NCBI RefSeq assembly: GCF_019203965.1
Contig: NZ_CP076448.1
Location: forward strand, 1,317,001-1,381,000
From: Elioraea tepida
GTDB taxonomy: Bacteria > Pseudomonadota > Alphaproteobacteria > Acetobacterales > Acetobacteraceae
DNA length: 64,000 nucleotides
Direction of reading: 5' to 3'
Below are positions 10,009 through 19,070 of the stretch, one piece after another. Position 1 is the first letter of the stretch; each line of letters begins with the position of its first letter. Below the pieces are notes generated by a model that saw only the letters and a list, made by a program, of their open reading frames with translations, did no database searches and had not been told where the DNA came from. Position numbers and translations under genes: made by a program.

Positions 10009-11582
10009 TCAGGCGAACCAGCAATCCCACATGCGGGGAATGCGGTAGGGCTTGTAGTTGACGATGTTGGCGCGCGTGGCCTGGACGATGCCGACATCGC
10101 CGCACTTGATCGCGATCGCCTGGTCGTACATCCGGCGCTGGAAGTCCGCCACGGCCTGCTTGCGGTCGGCCTCGGCGAGGCTCGTGTTGAGGCGGCGGTT
10201 CGCGTCCTCGATCACCGGGTCGGGGACATGCTGGATCGGCCTCTCGCCGGAGAAGAAGCCGACCACGTTGAACGGCCCCTCGTAGGGCTCGATGCCGAAC
10301 ATCAGAACCCACATGTGCCAGCCCTCGCGCCGGGTTCGCTGGTTGAAGGCGGTCGGCCAGTCGACGACGTTCAGCCGGACGTTGATTCCGACGGCCTTGA
10401 GTTGCTCGGCCGCCACCTCGCCGGCTGCCTTGTGGTTCGAGAACGAGCTGTCGGTGAGGATGATGAACTCCTCGTTTCGGTAGTTCGTCTCGCGCAACAG
10501 GGCACGCGCCCGGTTCGCGTCCTTGAGGTTGTAGAGCTCCTTGCCGACATCGCCGGCGAAATAGGTCGTGCCCGGATGCTGCCAGCCATGGGTGAGGCGG
10601 AATAGACCGTCGGTGGAGATCGCCATGATCTCCTCCATGTCGAGCGCAGCCTGGAGCGCACGGCGGAAGGCGAGGTTGGCCGTCGGCCCCTGAGCGTGGT
10701 TCAGCATAAGTGTCTGGAACGCCCAGGGCATCATCTCGTAGATGCGGATGTTCCGGTCCTCGCGCAGCCGCCGCGCCGCTGGAACGGCGAGCGCCTCGAG
10801 AACGTGGAGCTCGCCCGTCTGCAGCCCGGCGGTCCGGGCGCCGGCCTCCGGCACGAAGCGGATCGTCACGGTGTCGAAATACGCGGTCTTCCTTCCGCCG
10901 AACCCGTCGCGCGCTTGGAAGTTGGTGTTCTGGGTATAGTCGTCGAAGCGTGCGAGCCGCACATGGCTGTCGGGCCGGTACTCGACGAAGCGGAACGGCC
11001 CGGTGCCGATAATCTCGATCTGGCCGGCCGGCTTGGCCGCCTCCTCGGCGGGGATGATGGCGCAGGGAGCGCGCGGGCTCGAGATCCCGGCGATGAAGCC
11101 TGGCGAGGGTTCCTTGAGCTCACCACCACCGTGTTCGCGTCCGGCGTCTCAATGGCAGCGACCGGGCGCATGATCGCAGCCGAGGCGCCGACGCGGCCGT
11201 AGCGCTCGAGCGAGGCCTTCACATCGGCCGAGGTCATCACCTTGCCGTTGTGGAACTTCACCCCGCGCCGGAGCGGGAAGGTGTAGGTGAGCCCGTCCGA
11301 AGAAATGTTCACGCCCTCGGCGAGGTCGGGCATCGGGTTGCCGGCCTCGTCGCGGGCAAAGAGCGTCTCGAAGATGTGCAGCGTGATGTTGCGCGAGGAT
11401 TGGGCTGACGAGGTGGCGGCATCGAGCGAGGGCGGCTGCGCCTGCTGCGCGATCACGACCTCGCCGCCACGACGCTGCGCGAGCGCCGGGGCGGCGAGCG
11501 TGCCCGCTCCGAGGGCCGTGGCGGCAAGACCCCCCACCCCCCTCGCCAGATCCCTCCTGCCCAGTCCCTTTCGCCCGCTCAT
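10009..11582 (-). pseudogene. dppA: Peptide-type ABC transporter substrate-binding protein, single frameshift
   Basis: First gene of the dpp-like operon. ATG at 11580-11582 follows GGGAG. The N-terminus carries a twin-arginine-like signal (GRRDLARGVGGLAATALG, cleavage after ALA), then PSLDAATSSAQSSRNITLHI and RRGVKFHNGKVMTSADVKAS, typical of SBP family 5. The frame breaks in codons near 11111-11121: one missing base would join VVVS to LKEPSPGFIAGISSPRAP and on to the intact C-terminal frame ending at 10009. Everything else in the protein and operon is well preserved, so this may be a sequencing error or a very recent mutation. Full length would be about 524 residues. Confidence 0.8.
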
Positions 11583-11686
11583 CGATCCCGTCTCCCTGGT
11601 TTTTCGCGGCAACGATGGCGCGGGCCAATAGGCTCGGCAAACACTTCCGGAAGCGTTAAAGTTTTGGAAGCCGAACGAGGCAGGCG
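11583..11686. promoter_or_regulatory. Divergent control region between dppA and the deacylase gene
   Basis: 104 bases separate the two divergent start codons. Within it the 10-base perfect palindrome cttccggaag lies at 11644-11653, with a partial repeat ttttggaag just downstream. This could be an operator shared by both transcription units. No clear -35/-10 pair stands out, so this is a weak call. Confidence 0.3.
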
Positions 11687-12691
11687 ATGGAGCAGCACCC
11701 GGCGGAGGCCTCCCCCGTCTGCGCCGAGATCGATCTCTGGGCCCAGGGAGAGACGGCGGGGCATCTCCGGGTTCCCCACTCCCGGAACGATAGCGGCTGG
11801 GGAACGATCGCCATCCCGATCGTCGTCATCGCCAATGGCGAGGGCCCGACGCTGCTTCTGACCGCCGGCAACCACGGCGACGAGTACGAGGGACAGGTCG
11901 CGCTCCTGCGTCTCGCGAGAGAGCTCGACCCGGCAGCGCTCTCGGGCCGCGTGATCCTCCTTCCCGCGATGCACGATCCGGCTGCGCTGGCCGGCACGCG
12001 CAAGAGCCCAATCGACGGCCGAGACTTCAACCGCTGCTTCCCGGGCAACCCGCACGGCAGCGTCGCCGAGGTGCTCGCCCACTACATCGATACGCATCTG
12101 TTGCCGCTCTGCGATGCGCAGATGGATCTGCACTCCGGCGGCACGGGGATAGACATCCTCCCCTCGGCCTGCGGCCACATCCTTGACGACGAGGCCTACA
12201 TGGAGAGGAGCCTCGCCATGGCCGATGCCTTCGGCGCCCCGATCACGCTGCTGCTCAAGGAGGTGAACGCCGGGCCGACGCTTCTGTCCGCCGCCGAGCG
12301 TCGCGGCGTCGTCGCTCTCTCCTCCGAACTCGGGGGCGCGGGGCGGCTCAACCCGCACGGGCTTGCCGTGACCGAACGTGGCGTGCGCAACGTGCTGAAG
12401 CACTATGGCATGCTCGACGGCGTGCCGGAGGGGGAGCGGAGCCGGCGCATGGTGGTGCCGGACCTGGCGCACTACGTGTTCGCGCCGCATGACGGGATCT
12501 GGGAGACGGCCGATCGGCTTGGCGCCGAGGTGCGCAAAGGCGAGCGCGCGGGCTTCTTGCACCGGATCGAGGAGCCGCTTGCACCGCCGACGGCGCTCGC
12601 CTACGGCGCGGGCGGGCTTCTGTGGTGCACGCGCGGCCCAGGCAGAGCCCGGGCCGGCGACCCGGTGGCGGTGGTCGCACGCGATCTCTGA
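11687..12691 (+). CDS. Succinylglutamate desuccinylase/aspartoacylase-family zinc deacylase
   Basis: 334 residues of the AstE/ASPA branch of the M14 carboxypeptidase fold. The zinc ligands are visible as GNHGDEYEG (His and Glu) and the later His in MDLHSGG; RDFNRCFPG is the substrate-binding Asn-Arg region of the family. It should hydrolyse an N-acyl amino acid or related amide in the cytoplasm. The gene faces the peptide-type ABC operon and is followed 17 bases later by a class II aldolase gene. It therefore may deacylate an imported N-acylated compound; the exact substrate is not evident. Start chosen at ATG with GAGG upstream. Confidence 0.82.
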   Translation: MEQHPAEASPVCAEIDLWAQGETAGHLRVPHSRNDSGWGTIAIPIVVIANGEGPTLLLTAGNHGDEYEGQVALLRLARELDPAALSGRVILLPAMHDPAALAGTRKSPIDGRDFNRCFPGNPHGSVAEVLAHYIDTHLLPLCDAQMDLHSGGTGIDILPSACGHILDDEAYMERSLAMADAFGAPITLLLKEVNAGPTLLSAAERRGVVALSSELGGAGRLNPHGLAVTERGVRNVLKHYGMLDGVPEGERSRRMVVPDLAHYVFAPHDGIWETADRLGAEVRKGERAGFLHRIEEPLAPPTALAYGAGGLLWCTRGPGRARAGDPVAVVARDL

Positions 12692-12708
12692 GAACGGAGG
12701 AGGACGGG

Positions 12709-13470
12709 ATGACGCCAGTGGTGAAGGCGCTCTCGAGCACGAAGGCCGAGGAGGCCGAATGGGCGCTCCGCTGCGACATGGCGGCGGTGTTCCGGATCAG
12801 CGCGCGGCTCGGCTGGAACGAGCAGATCGGCAACCACAACAGCGCAATGTTGCCGGGCGAGACGCCGCTGTTCCTGATCAACCCGCGCGGCTATCTGTTC
12901 CAGGAACTCCGCGCCTCGGACCTGATCGTGTGCGATCTCGAGGGACGCGTGCTCCGCGGCAGCGGCGAGCTACGGAAGGTCGCGTTCCACATCCATGCGC
13001 GGATTCACCTCGCCAATCCGAAGGCGGTGGTGGTGATGCATGTGCACCCGCAATACCTCACGGCGCTCTCGATGCTCGAGGGCGGCACGCTCAGGCTCGC
13101 GCACCACAACAATCTCCTTCTGAACGACCGCATCGTCTACGACACGGAAGGCTACGAGCCGGTGGACGACAACGAGGAGGGGGACAGGATCGCGCGCATG
13201 CTCGGCGACAAATCGATCCTGCTGATGGGCGGCCATGGCGCGACCGTCATCGGCGCGACCGTGGCCGAGGCCTTCGACGAGCTCTACTGCGCCGAACGGA
13301 CGGCGATGTACCAGATGACGGCGATGTCGACCGGCCTTCCGTTGCGGGAGCTGCCCCAGAAGTACCGCCGCAACTACACCGGGCCCTGGGGCGAGAAGGT
13401 GGACGCGCGGATGCATCTCGACGCTTGGCGCCGAATCCTCGACCGCGAGGAGCCCGACTACGCGACCTGA
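12709..13470 (+). CDS. Class II aldolase/adducin-family protein
   Basis: 253 residues from ATG preceded by a strong GGAGGAGG site; a longer in-frame reading overlaps the upstream gene and is rejected. Features of the family are NHNSAML near the N-terminus, FHIHARIH and the metal-binding MHVHPQ pair, and a late His in MGGHGATVIG. Members cleave or isomerise sugar phosphates, or act on related hydroxy-carbonyl compounds, with a divalent metal. It is cotranscribed with the zinc deacylase and lies beside dehydrogenase and TRAP genes, which suggests a catabolic role. The substrate cannot be read from sequence. Confidence 0.82.
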   Translation: MTPVVKALSSTKAEEAEWALRCDMAAVFRISARLGWNEQIGNHNSAMLPGETPLFLINPRGYLFQELRASDLIVCDLEGRVLRGSGELRKVAFHIHARIHLANPKAVVVMHVHPQYLTALSMLEGGTLRLAHHNNLLLNDRIVYDTEGYEPVDDNEEGDRIARMLGDKSILLMGGHGATVIGATVAEAFDELYCAERTAMYQMTAMSTGLPLRELPQKYRRNYTGPWGEKVDARMHLDAWRRILDREEPDYAT

Positions 13471-13606
13471 CCGCCTGGGGCGACCGCACGGGCGAGGCGC
13501 GACGGACCGGCCCCGAAAACGCTGGAACGGAAGGCCGTTCTGCCGCCAGGCGTGATGGAACACGCGTTCCTGCCGCCGAACCCTCGGCACGCGGCAACGC
13601 GCCCCT

Positions 13607-14917
13607 TCACAGCACGGCGCGGGGGAGCGCGGTGATGATCCCGGGGAAGACCATCATCAGCGCGAGGCCGAGGGCCTGCATCGCCACGAACGGGATCACG
13701 CCGCGATAGATGTCGGCCATGCTGACCGAAGGGGGCGCCACGCCGCGCATGTAGAACAGGTTGAAGCCGAAGGGCGGCGTGAGATAGGCCATCTCCATGT
13801 TCACCACGAACAGCACGCCGAACCACACCGGGTCGAAGCCGAGCGAGCGGGCGAGCGGGAAGAACAGCGGCACGGTGATGATCATGATGCCGATCGGGTC
13901 GAGCAGGCAGCCGAGCAGGAACCAGATCGCCTGCATGCCGATGATCACGCCCCAGCGCCCGCCGGGAAGGGCCGTCAGCGCGTTCCGCACCATCGCCTGC
14001 GCCCCCACGGCCGTGTAGAGCGCGGTGAAGATCGAGGCGGCGAACACGATCCAGATCACCATGCAGGAGAGGCGGAGCGTGATGCGCGCGCTCTCGGTCA
14101 CCGCCGTCACCGTCAGCCGCCTCTGCACCGCGGCGCAGACCATGGCGCCGAACGCGCCCACGCCTGCGGCTTCCGTCGGCGTCGCCGCGCCCGACACGAT
14201 CGAGCCGATTACGAGCACAATGAGCGCGATCGGCAGGACGACGGCCTTGAGCGCGACGAGCCGCTCGCGCCACGCCGCGCGCTCGCCCCGCGGCAGCGCC
14301 GGGGCGAGCTCCGGGCGAAGCGTCGCCGCCACGGTGATATAGGCGATGAAGAGAACCATCAGCAGCACGCCCGCGGGAATGCCGCCCAGGAACAGCGCCC
14401 CGATCGAGACGTTCGCGTAGAGGCCGAGCACGATCATCAGCACCGACGGCGGGATCAGCACGCCGAGCGCCCCGCCGGCGGCGATGCAGCCGACGGAGAG
14501 CCGGCGGTCATAGCCGCGCGCGAGCATCGACGGCAGGGCCACGAGGCCCATCGTCACGGTCGAGGCGCCGGAGACGCCGACCATGGCGGCAAAGATGCCG
14601 CAGATCAGCACCGTTCCGGCGGCGAGACCGCCGCGGACGCCGCCCATCCACTTATACATCATGTCGTAGAGATCCGTCGCGATGCCGGATCGTTCGAGCA
14701 TGCAGCCCATGAAGATGAACAAGGGCACGGCGATCAGAACGAAGCTGTTTGCAGCGGAGAAGGTGCGCAGGCCAACCATCGCGAGCGCCTGCGGGCCCCA
14801 CAGGAAATAGGTGCCGATGATCGCGACCGAGCCGAGCGCGAAGACGAGCGGCAGGCCGAGCGCGATCAGCAGGATGAACCCGCCGAACAGGAACAGCGAG
14901 GCGAGTTCCGGGCTCAC
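13607..14917 (-). CDS. dctM: TRAP transporter large permease (DctM type)
   Basis: 436 residues, strongly hydrophobic, with the DctM hallmarks GVSGASTVTMGLVALPSMLARGYDR (the second half conserved across the family), GGALGVLIPPS and ITPPFG-like LTPPFGFNLFYMRG near the C-terminus. About 12 membrane helices are expected. It is the ion-coupled translocation subunit. GTG start overlaps the dctQ stop (GTGA). It ends facing the aldolase gene, 136 bases away, with no coding sequence between. Confidence 0.92.
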   Translation of the reverse strand: MSPELASLFLFGGFILLIALGLPLVFALGSVAIIGTYFLWGPQALAMVGLRTFSAANSFVLIAVPLFIFMGCMLERSGIATDLYDMMYKWMGGVRGGLAAGTVLICGIFAAMVGVSGASTVTMGLVALPSMLARGYDRRLSVGCIAAGGALGVLIPPSVLMIVLGLYANVSIGALFLGGIPAGVLLMVLFIAYITVAATLRPELAPALPRGERAAWRERLVALKAVVLPIALIVLVIGSIVSGAATPTEAAGVGAFGAMVCAAVQRRLTVTAVTESARITLRLSCMVIWIVFAASIFTALYTAVGAQAMVRNALTALPGGRWGVIIGMQAIWFLLGCLLDPIGIMIITVPLFFPLARSLGFDPVWFGVLFVVNMEMAYLTPPFGFNLFYMRGVAPPSVSMADIYRGVIPFVAMQALGLALMMVFPGIITALPRAVL

Positions 14918-15429
14918 GGTGCGAGCACCCGCCCGGTGAGCGCGAGGTGGAGGTCCCGCACGAGCTTGGCGAGCGCCTGCAGGAACAGCAGCGCCGCGCC
15001 GACCGGCAGCGACAGCATCACCGGGAAGAGCGGCGGGTTCCAGTCCGTCCCAGTGGTCCGTCCGGTCGCGAGCGCCTCAAGCGCGACCGACGCCGTGTAG
15101 TGGAACAGCACGCCGCAATAGAGCAGTGCGAAACCGGCGGTGAGGCAGTCGGCGATCGCCCGCCCGCGCGGCGAGAGGCGGCCGTGCAGGATGTCGACGT
15201 TCACGTGGTCGCGGAGGAGCAGCGTGTAGCCGCCGCCGAGCATGATCATGCCGGCGAACAGGAAGGTGATCAGCTCGGTGCCCCAGACCGTCGGGGCTGC
15301 GAACACATAGCGCAGCACCACCTCCATCACGACGAGGCCGACGAGGACGAGGACGAGCAGGGCGACGAGCCGGCCGAACCGCTCGTTGACCCAGTCGACG
15401 GCGCGCACGAAGCCTCGCAAGGCGGACAT
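14914..15429 (-). CDS. dctQ: TRAP transporter small permease (DctQ type)
   Basis: 171 residues from ATG (a GTG one codon earlier is also possible). Four membrane helices are visible. The conserved WGTELITFLFAGMIMLGGGY segment and the following RDHVNVD are characteristic of DctQ. It pairs with DctM in the inner membrane. Confidence 0.9.
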   Translation of the reverse strand: MSALRGFVRAVDWVNERFGRLVALLVLVLVGLVVMEVVLRYVFAAPTVWGTELITFLFAGMIMLGGGYTLLLRDHVNVDILHGRLSPRGRAIADCLTAGFALLYCGVLFHYTASVALEALATGRTTGTDWNPPLFPVMLSLPVGAALLFLQALAKLVRDLHLALTGRVLAP

Positions 15430-15508
15430 CACGGCCCCCGATGCTGATCGCCTGAGAGGGGAGCCGGGCGAGGCGGCCGCCCCGCCCGGCGGATGTGTCG
15501 CTCCGGCC

Positions 15509-16606
15509 TCAGATGCCGGGCGGCCGCTGCGCGAACGCGGCCTGGGTGTCGCGGATGATCTTCAGCGCCTGCTGCGTGCCGCGGTCGTTGCCGGCGAGCT
15601 TGTCGGTGAACTCAACCGTCAGCCGCTTCATCGTCTCGACGTCCTCGGGCACCATGGTGTTGAAGGTGACACCCTGCTGTTTCATGGTCGCGACGATCTT
15701 GGCGCTCTCGATCGCCGCGCGGGTATAGCGCTCAATCGCCCACACGCGTTGGGCCGTGAGCATCACCTGCTGGAGGTCGGCCGGCAGGCTGTTGAATGCC
15801 GCCATGTTCATGAAGCTGTCCTCCATGTCAGCCCAGATCAGCGGCGGCCCGAGATAGAACTTGGCGACCTCCTGGAGCTTAAGCTGGGCGAAGCCGAAGG
15901 GGCTGCCCCAGTTCGCGGCGTCCGCAACACCCGTCGCGAGGGCGGTGTAGATCTCCTCGCCCGGCACGGTGACGATCGAGGCGCCGAAGCTCTTCCAGAT
16001 CTCGGCGGCGATGCCGAAGCTGCGCACCTTGAGGCCGCGGAAATCGGTCAGCCGCTTGATCTCGCGCCGCGACATGGTCGAGCCCCATTCGTCTGAGTAG
16101 ATGGGGCCGAGGAACTTCACGCCGACGGTCGCGAAGGCGTCCGAGACGAGCTGGTTCAGCCCCGCCTCGTGCCAGAGATAGTCGTACTGGTCGATCCGTT
16201 CAAAGGCGAACGGGATGCCCCACGTGAACAGCGTCATCGGGAAGCGGCCGCGCCAGTACACCTGCGCGCCGTAGCCGATGTCGACCACGCGGTTGATCAC
16301 CCCGTCGAGCATCTCGAAGGTCGGAACGAGGGCGCCGGGCGGGAAGGCCTGGATCTCGATCCGCCCGCCCGACATGTCGCGCACGCGCTTGATGAAGCGC
16401 GGCACGATGTCCTCCCATTCGTAGTTGCCGGGGCCGAGGAAGCTCTGCATCCGGAACCGGAACTGGGGGCGCTGCGCACGCGCCGGTTCGGGAACGCCGG
16501 CGACCGCGAACACCGAGGCGCCGGTGACGGCGGCCTGCATGATGTGGCGACGCTTGATCGCCTTGAGGCTTGCCATCAGGCGCTTGTCGTCAACCGGTGT
16601 GCTCAT
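15509..16606 (-). CDS. dctP: TRAP transporter substrate-binding protein (DctP type)
   Basis: 365 residues with an Arg-containing N-region (KAIKRRHIMQAAVTGASVF) and cleavage after ARA. The mature part has the DctP features FRMQSFLGPGNYEWEDIVPRF, GLKVRSFGIAAEIWKSFG (the Arg that binds the ligand carboxylate lies here) and NWGSPFGFAQ. The WGSP and bulky-aromatic residues resemble TRAP proteins for larger organic acids, but the ligand is unknown. It is the first transporter gene after the E1 alpha/E1 beta/lipoyl genes on the same strand. The imported acid may therefore feed that dehydrogenase. Confidence 0.88.
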   Translation of the reverse strand: MSTPVDDKRLMASLKAIKRRHIMQAAVTGASVFAVAGVPEPARAQRPQFRFRMQSFLGPGNYEWEDIVPRFIKRVRDMSGGRIEIQAFPPGALVPTFEMLDGVINRVVDIGYGAQVYWRGRFPMTLFTWGIPFAFERIDQYDYLWHEAGLNQLVSDAFATVGVKFLGPIYSDEWGSTMSRREIKRLTDFRGLKVRSFGIAAEIWKSFGASIVTVPGEEIYTALATGVADAANWGSPFGFAQLKLQEVAKFYLGPPLIWADMEDSFMNMAAFNSLPADLQQVMLTAQRVWAIERYTRAAIESAKIVATMKQQGVTFNTMVPEDVETMKRLTVEFTDKLAGNDRGTQQALKIIRDTQAAFAQRPPGI

Positions 16607-16669
16607 CGTCTCGTTCCTCCTCCGTGTCGCCGCCTTGCCGCGGCCTTGTTGGCCTCCGAGCCGGCCTTG

Positions 16670-16906
16670 CTAGCGCTCGATCCGGCAGACCTCCGCCCCG
16701 ACCGCGACGGTCTCTCCCGCCGGAACGAGGATCTCGAGCAGCGTCCCGTCACAGGGCGCCTCGACTTCGGTCGTCACCTTCTCGGTCTCGACCTCGTAGA
16801 GCGGGTCGCCGGCGGCGAAACGGTCGCCCGGGGCGAGCTTCCACGCCGTGATCGTGCCTTCCTCCATGTTCATGGAGAGGCGCGGCAGTTTGAGTGCAGC
16901 CCTCAT
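16670..16906 (-). CDS. Stand-alone lipoyl (biotinyl/lipoyl attachment) domain protein
   Basis: 78 residues that are just one lipoyl domain. The motif VETEKVTTEVEAPCDGTL contains the lysine to be lipoylated, and GDPLYEVETEK and GTLLEILVPAGETV frame the two half-barrels. No peripheral-subunit-binding or acyltransferase domain follows. The start overlaps the E1 beta stop (ATGA). In family terms it corresponds to the N-terminal domain of an E2. It may serve as the swinging arm for the adjacent E1, or relay to an E2/E3 elsewhere. Confidence 0.85.
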   Translation of the reverse strand: MRAALKLPRLSMNMEEGTITAWKLAPGDRFAAGDPLYEVETEKVTTEVEAPCDGTLLEILVPAGETVAVGAEVCRIER

Positions 16907-17886
16907 GACGCCCCGCCGGCGCTGACGGAACGCCGAAGTGCGGCGGCGATCCGCGCGGCATCGGGGATCACCCGGCGCTCGAGCGGCGGGCTGTAGGGGA
17001 TCGCGACGTCGGGCACGGTCACGCGCAGCGGCGCCGCCTGCAGCGCGCCGAAGGCATGCTCAGTCACCACGGCGACGATATGGCTCGCCGCCGAGCAGGC
17101 GTCGCGCGCCTCGTCCACCACCACGAGCCGGCCGGTACGCCGCACGGAGGCGACGATCGTCCCGGTGTCGAGCGGCCAGAGTGTGCGCGGGTCGATCAGC
17201 TCCGCCTCGATGCCCTCCTTCGCCACCTCCTCCGCCGCGCGGCGTGCAGGTGCGACCATCGAGCCGATGGCGACGAGCGTGACGTCGCGGCCCGCACGAA
17301 GCACGGCCGCTTCGCCCAAAGTCGCGACCACCTCCTCCTCCGGCACCTCTCCCGCCTCGCCGCCGCGGCCGGCCGCCTGGAGGAAGATGACCGGGTTGTC
17401 ATCGCGGATCGCCGCCTTGAGCAGCGCCTTCGCATCCGCCGGGCTGCCAGGAAGCACCACCTTGATGCCGCCGAGATTCATGAAGAGCGGATGCATCGCA
17501 TCCGAATGCTGCGCGGCGGAGGAGCGGCCGCCGCCGAACACGCCCATGAACACCAGGGGGAGCGTGATCTGCCCGCCTGTCATGTAGCGGAGCTTGGCCG
17601 CCTGGTTCGCGATCGCATCGAACCCGGTATAGAGGAAATTGCCATACATCATGTGGCACACCGGCCGGTAGCCGGCCGCGGCGGCGCCGACCGCCATCCC
17701 CGTCATCACCGTCTCCGAGATCGGCGTGTTGCGCACACGGTCTGGCCCGAAGCGCGCGGCGAGCCCGCGCGTGTCTCCCATGATGCTGATCTCGACGTCC
17801 TCGCCGAACAGGATCACGCGCTCATCGCGCGCCATCTCCTCGGCGAGCGCCTCGTTGATCGCCTGGATCATCCGCTTGCGCGCCAT
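16903..17886 (-). CDS. 2-oxoacid dehydrogenase E1 component, beta subunit
   Basis: 327 residues from ATG; longer in-frame readings are GC-rich shadow sequence. Conserved E1 beta features include VILFGEDVEISIMGDTRGL, TPISETVMTGMAVGAAAAGY and GGRSSAAQHSDAMHPLFMN. With E1 alpha it decarboxylates a 2-oxoacid using thiamine diphosphate and reductively acylates a lipoyl domain. The sequence type is that of pyruvate/acetoin-dehydrogenase-like enzymes. It is 14 bases downstream of E1 alpha and overlaps the lipoyl gene. Confidence 0.9.
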   Translation of the reverse strand: MARKRMIQAINEALAEEMARDERVILFGEDVEISIMGDTRGLAARFGPDRVRNTPISETVMTGMAVGAAAAGYRPVCHMMYGNFLYTGFDAIANQAAKLRYMTGGQITLPLVFMGVFGGGRSSAAQHSDAMHPLFMNLGGIKVVLPGSPADAKALLKAAIRDDNPVIFLQAAGRGGEAGEVPEEEVVATLGEAAVLRAGRDVTLVAIGSMVAPARRAAEEVAKEGIEAELIDPRTLWPLDTGTIVASVRRTGRLVVVDEARDACSAASHIVAVVTEHAFGALQAAPLRVTVPDVAIPYSPPLERRVIPDAARIAAALRRSVSAGGAS

Positions 17887-17900
17887 CGCGGCACCCTTCC

Positions 17901-18908
17901 TCAGGCGAACATGAAGCGGAGTTCCTGGCCCTCCTCGGGCCAGGGCGAGGCCTCGGCGAAGGCGACTGCGTCCGCCACCTCGGCGGCGACCTCCTCGTCG
18001 AGGCGCACGAGATCGGCCTCCGTCGCCAGACCGTTGCCGACCAAATACGATGCGAAGCGCGCGATCGGGTCCTTGGCGCGCCAGGCCTCGACCTCGCTCT
18101 CCTCGCGGTACTTGCCTTGGAGGAACGTCACCTCCGCCTCGACATGGCCGCGCAGGCGATAGGTTCTGGCCTCGATCAGGGTCGGGCCGCCGCCCTCGCG
18201 GGCGCGGCGCACGGCGGCGTTGGCCGCCTGCCACACGGCAAGAAGGTCGTTGCCGTCCACCGCCACGCCGGGGACGCCGAACGGAGCGGCGCGGTCGGCG
18301 ATCGTTCCGGCGGTGACCGTCGCGGTCGGCGAGAACTCGGAGAAGCCGTTGTTCTCGCACACGAGCACGAGCGGCAGCTTCCACAGAGCGCCGAGGTTGA
18401 GCGCCTCCATCAGCACGCCCTGGTTGGCCGCCCCGTCGCCGAAGAAGGCGACGGCCACGTGGCCCTTGCGGTCGAGCTGGGCCGCGAGCGCGGCCCCCAC
18501 CGTCAGCGCGATGCCGCCGCCGACGATTCCGTTGGCGCCGATGATGCCGCGGGAGAAATCGGCCACATGCATCGAGCCGCCCATGCCGCGGCAGATGCCC
18601 GTGGCGCGGCCATAAACCTCGGCGATCATCGCCCGCGTCTCGCCCCCCTTGGCGAGGAAGTGCCCGTGCCCGCGGTGGGTGGAGGCGATCCAGTCGCGAT
18701 CGGACAGGTGCGCGCAGACGCCGACCGCCACCGCCTCCTCACCGATGTAGAGATGAACGGGCCCAGGAAGCGTGCCAGCCTTGAAGTCGTCGCCGAGCCT
18801 CTCCTCGACGCGTCGGATCAGAAGCATGCGCCGATGGAGCGCGAGCAACTCGTCGCGCGAGAGGTTCGTCGCGACCGCGGGCGCCGCCTCCAGCATGGAC
18901 CGTCCCAT
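17901..18908 (-). CDS. 2-oxoacid (pyruvate/acetoin-type) dehydrogenase E1 component, alpha subunit
   Basis: 335 residues from ATG 18908 (another ATG four codons later is possible). The thiamine-diphosphate motif is GDGAANQGVLMEALNLGA ending at CENN. THRGHGHFLAKGG and GRATGICRGMGGSMHVADF are further E1 alpha signatures, and YRLRGHVEAE is near the C-terminus. Acetoin dehydrogenase AcoA-like enzymes have this length. First gene of the operon E1 alpha-E1 beta-lipoyl-dctPQM. No E2 acyltransferase or E3 dihydrolipoyl dehydrogenase is present nearby, so the substrate remains open. Confidence 0.9.
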   Translation of the reverse strand: MGRSMLEAAPAVATNLSRDELLALHRRMLLIRRVEERLGDDFKAGTLPGPVHLYIGEEAVAVGVCAHLSDRDWIASTHRGHGHFLAKGGETRAMIAEVYGRATGICRGMGGSMHVADFSRGIIGANGIVGGGIALTVGAALAAQLDRKGHVAVAFFGDGAANQGVLMEALNLGALWKLPLVLVCENNGFSEFSPTATVTAGTIADRAAPFGVPGVAVDGNDLLAVWQAANAAVRRAREGGGPTLIEARTYRLRGHVEAEVTFLQGKYREESEVEAWRAKDPIARFASYLVGNGLATEADLVRLDEEVAAEVADAVAFAEASPWPEEGQELRFMFA

Positions 18909-19070
18909 CCCGTGTGCGTGTTCGTTGCATCGATGGTGACGGAGGGCGTAAGCCCGCGTCAAGCGACCCCGTTTTTTCCGCGCGGCCGCTCGCCGAGCCG
19001 CCCCCCCATTGCATCGGCCGCGGAAAGGCTCGACGCTTGCCGCGAGCCTCGAGCGAAGGAGCGACACCGC

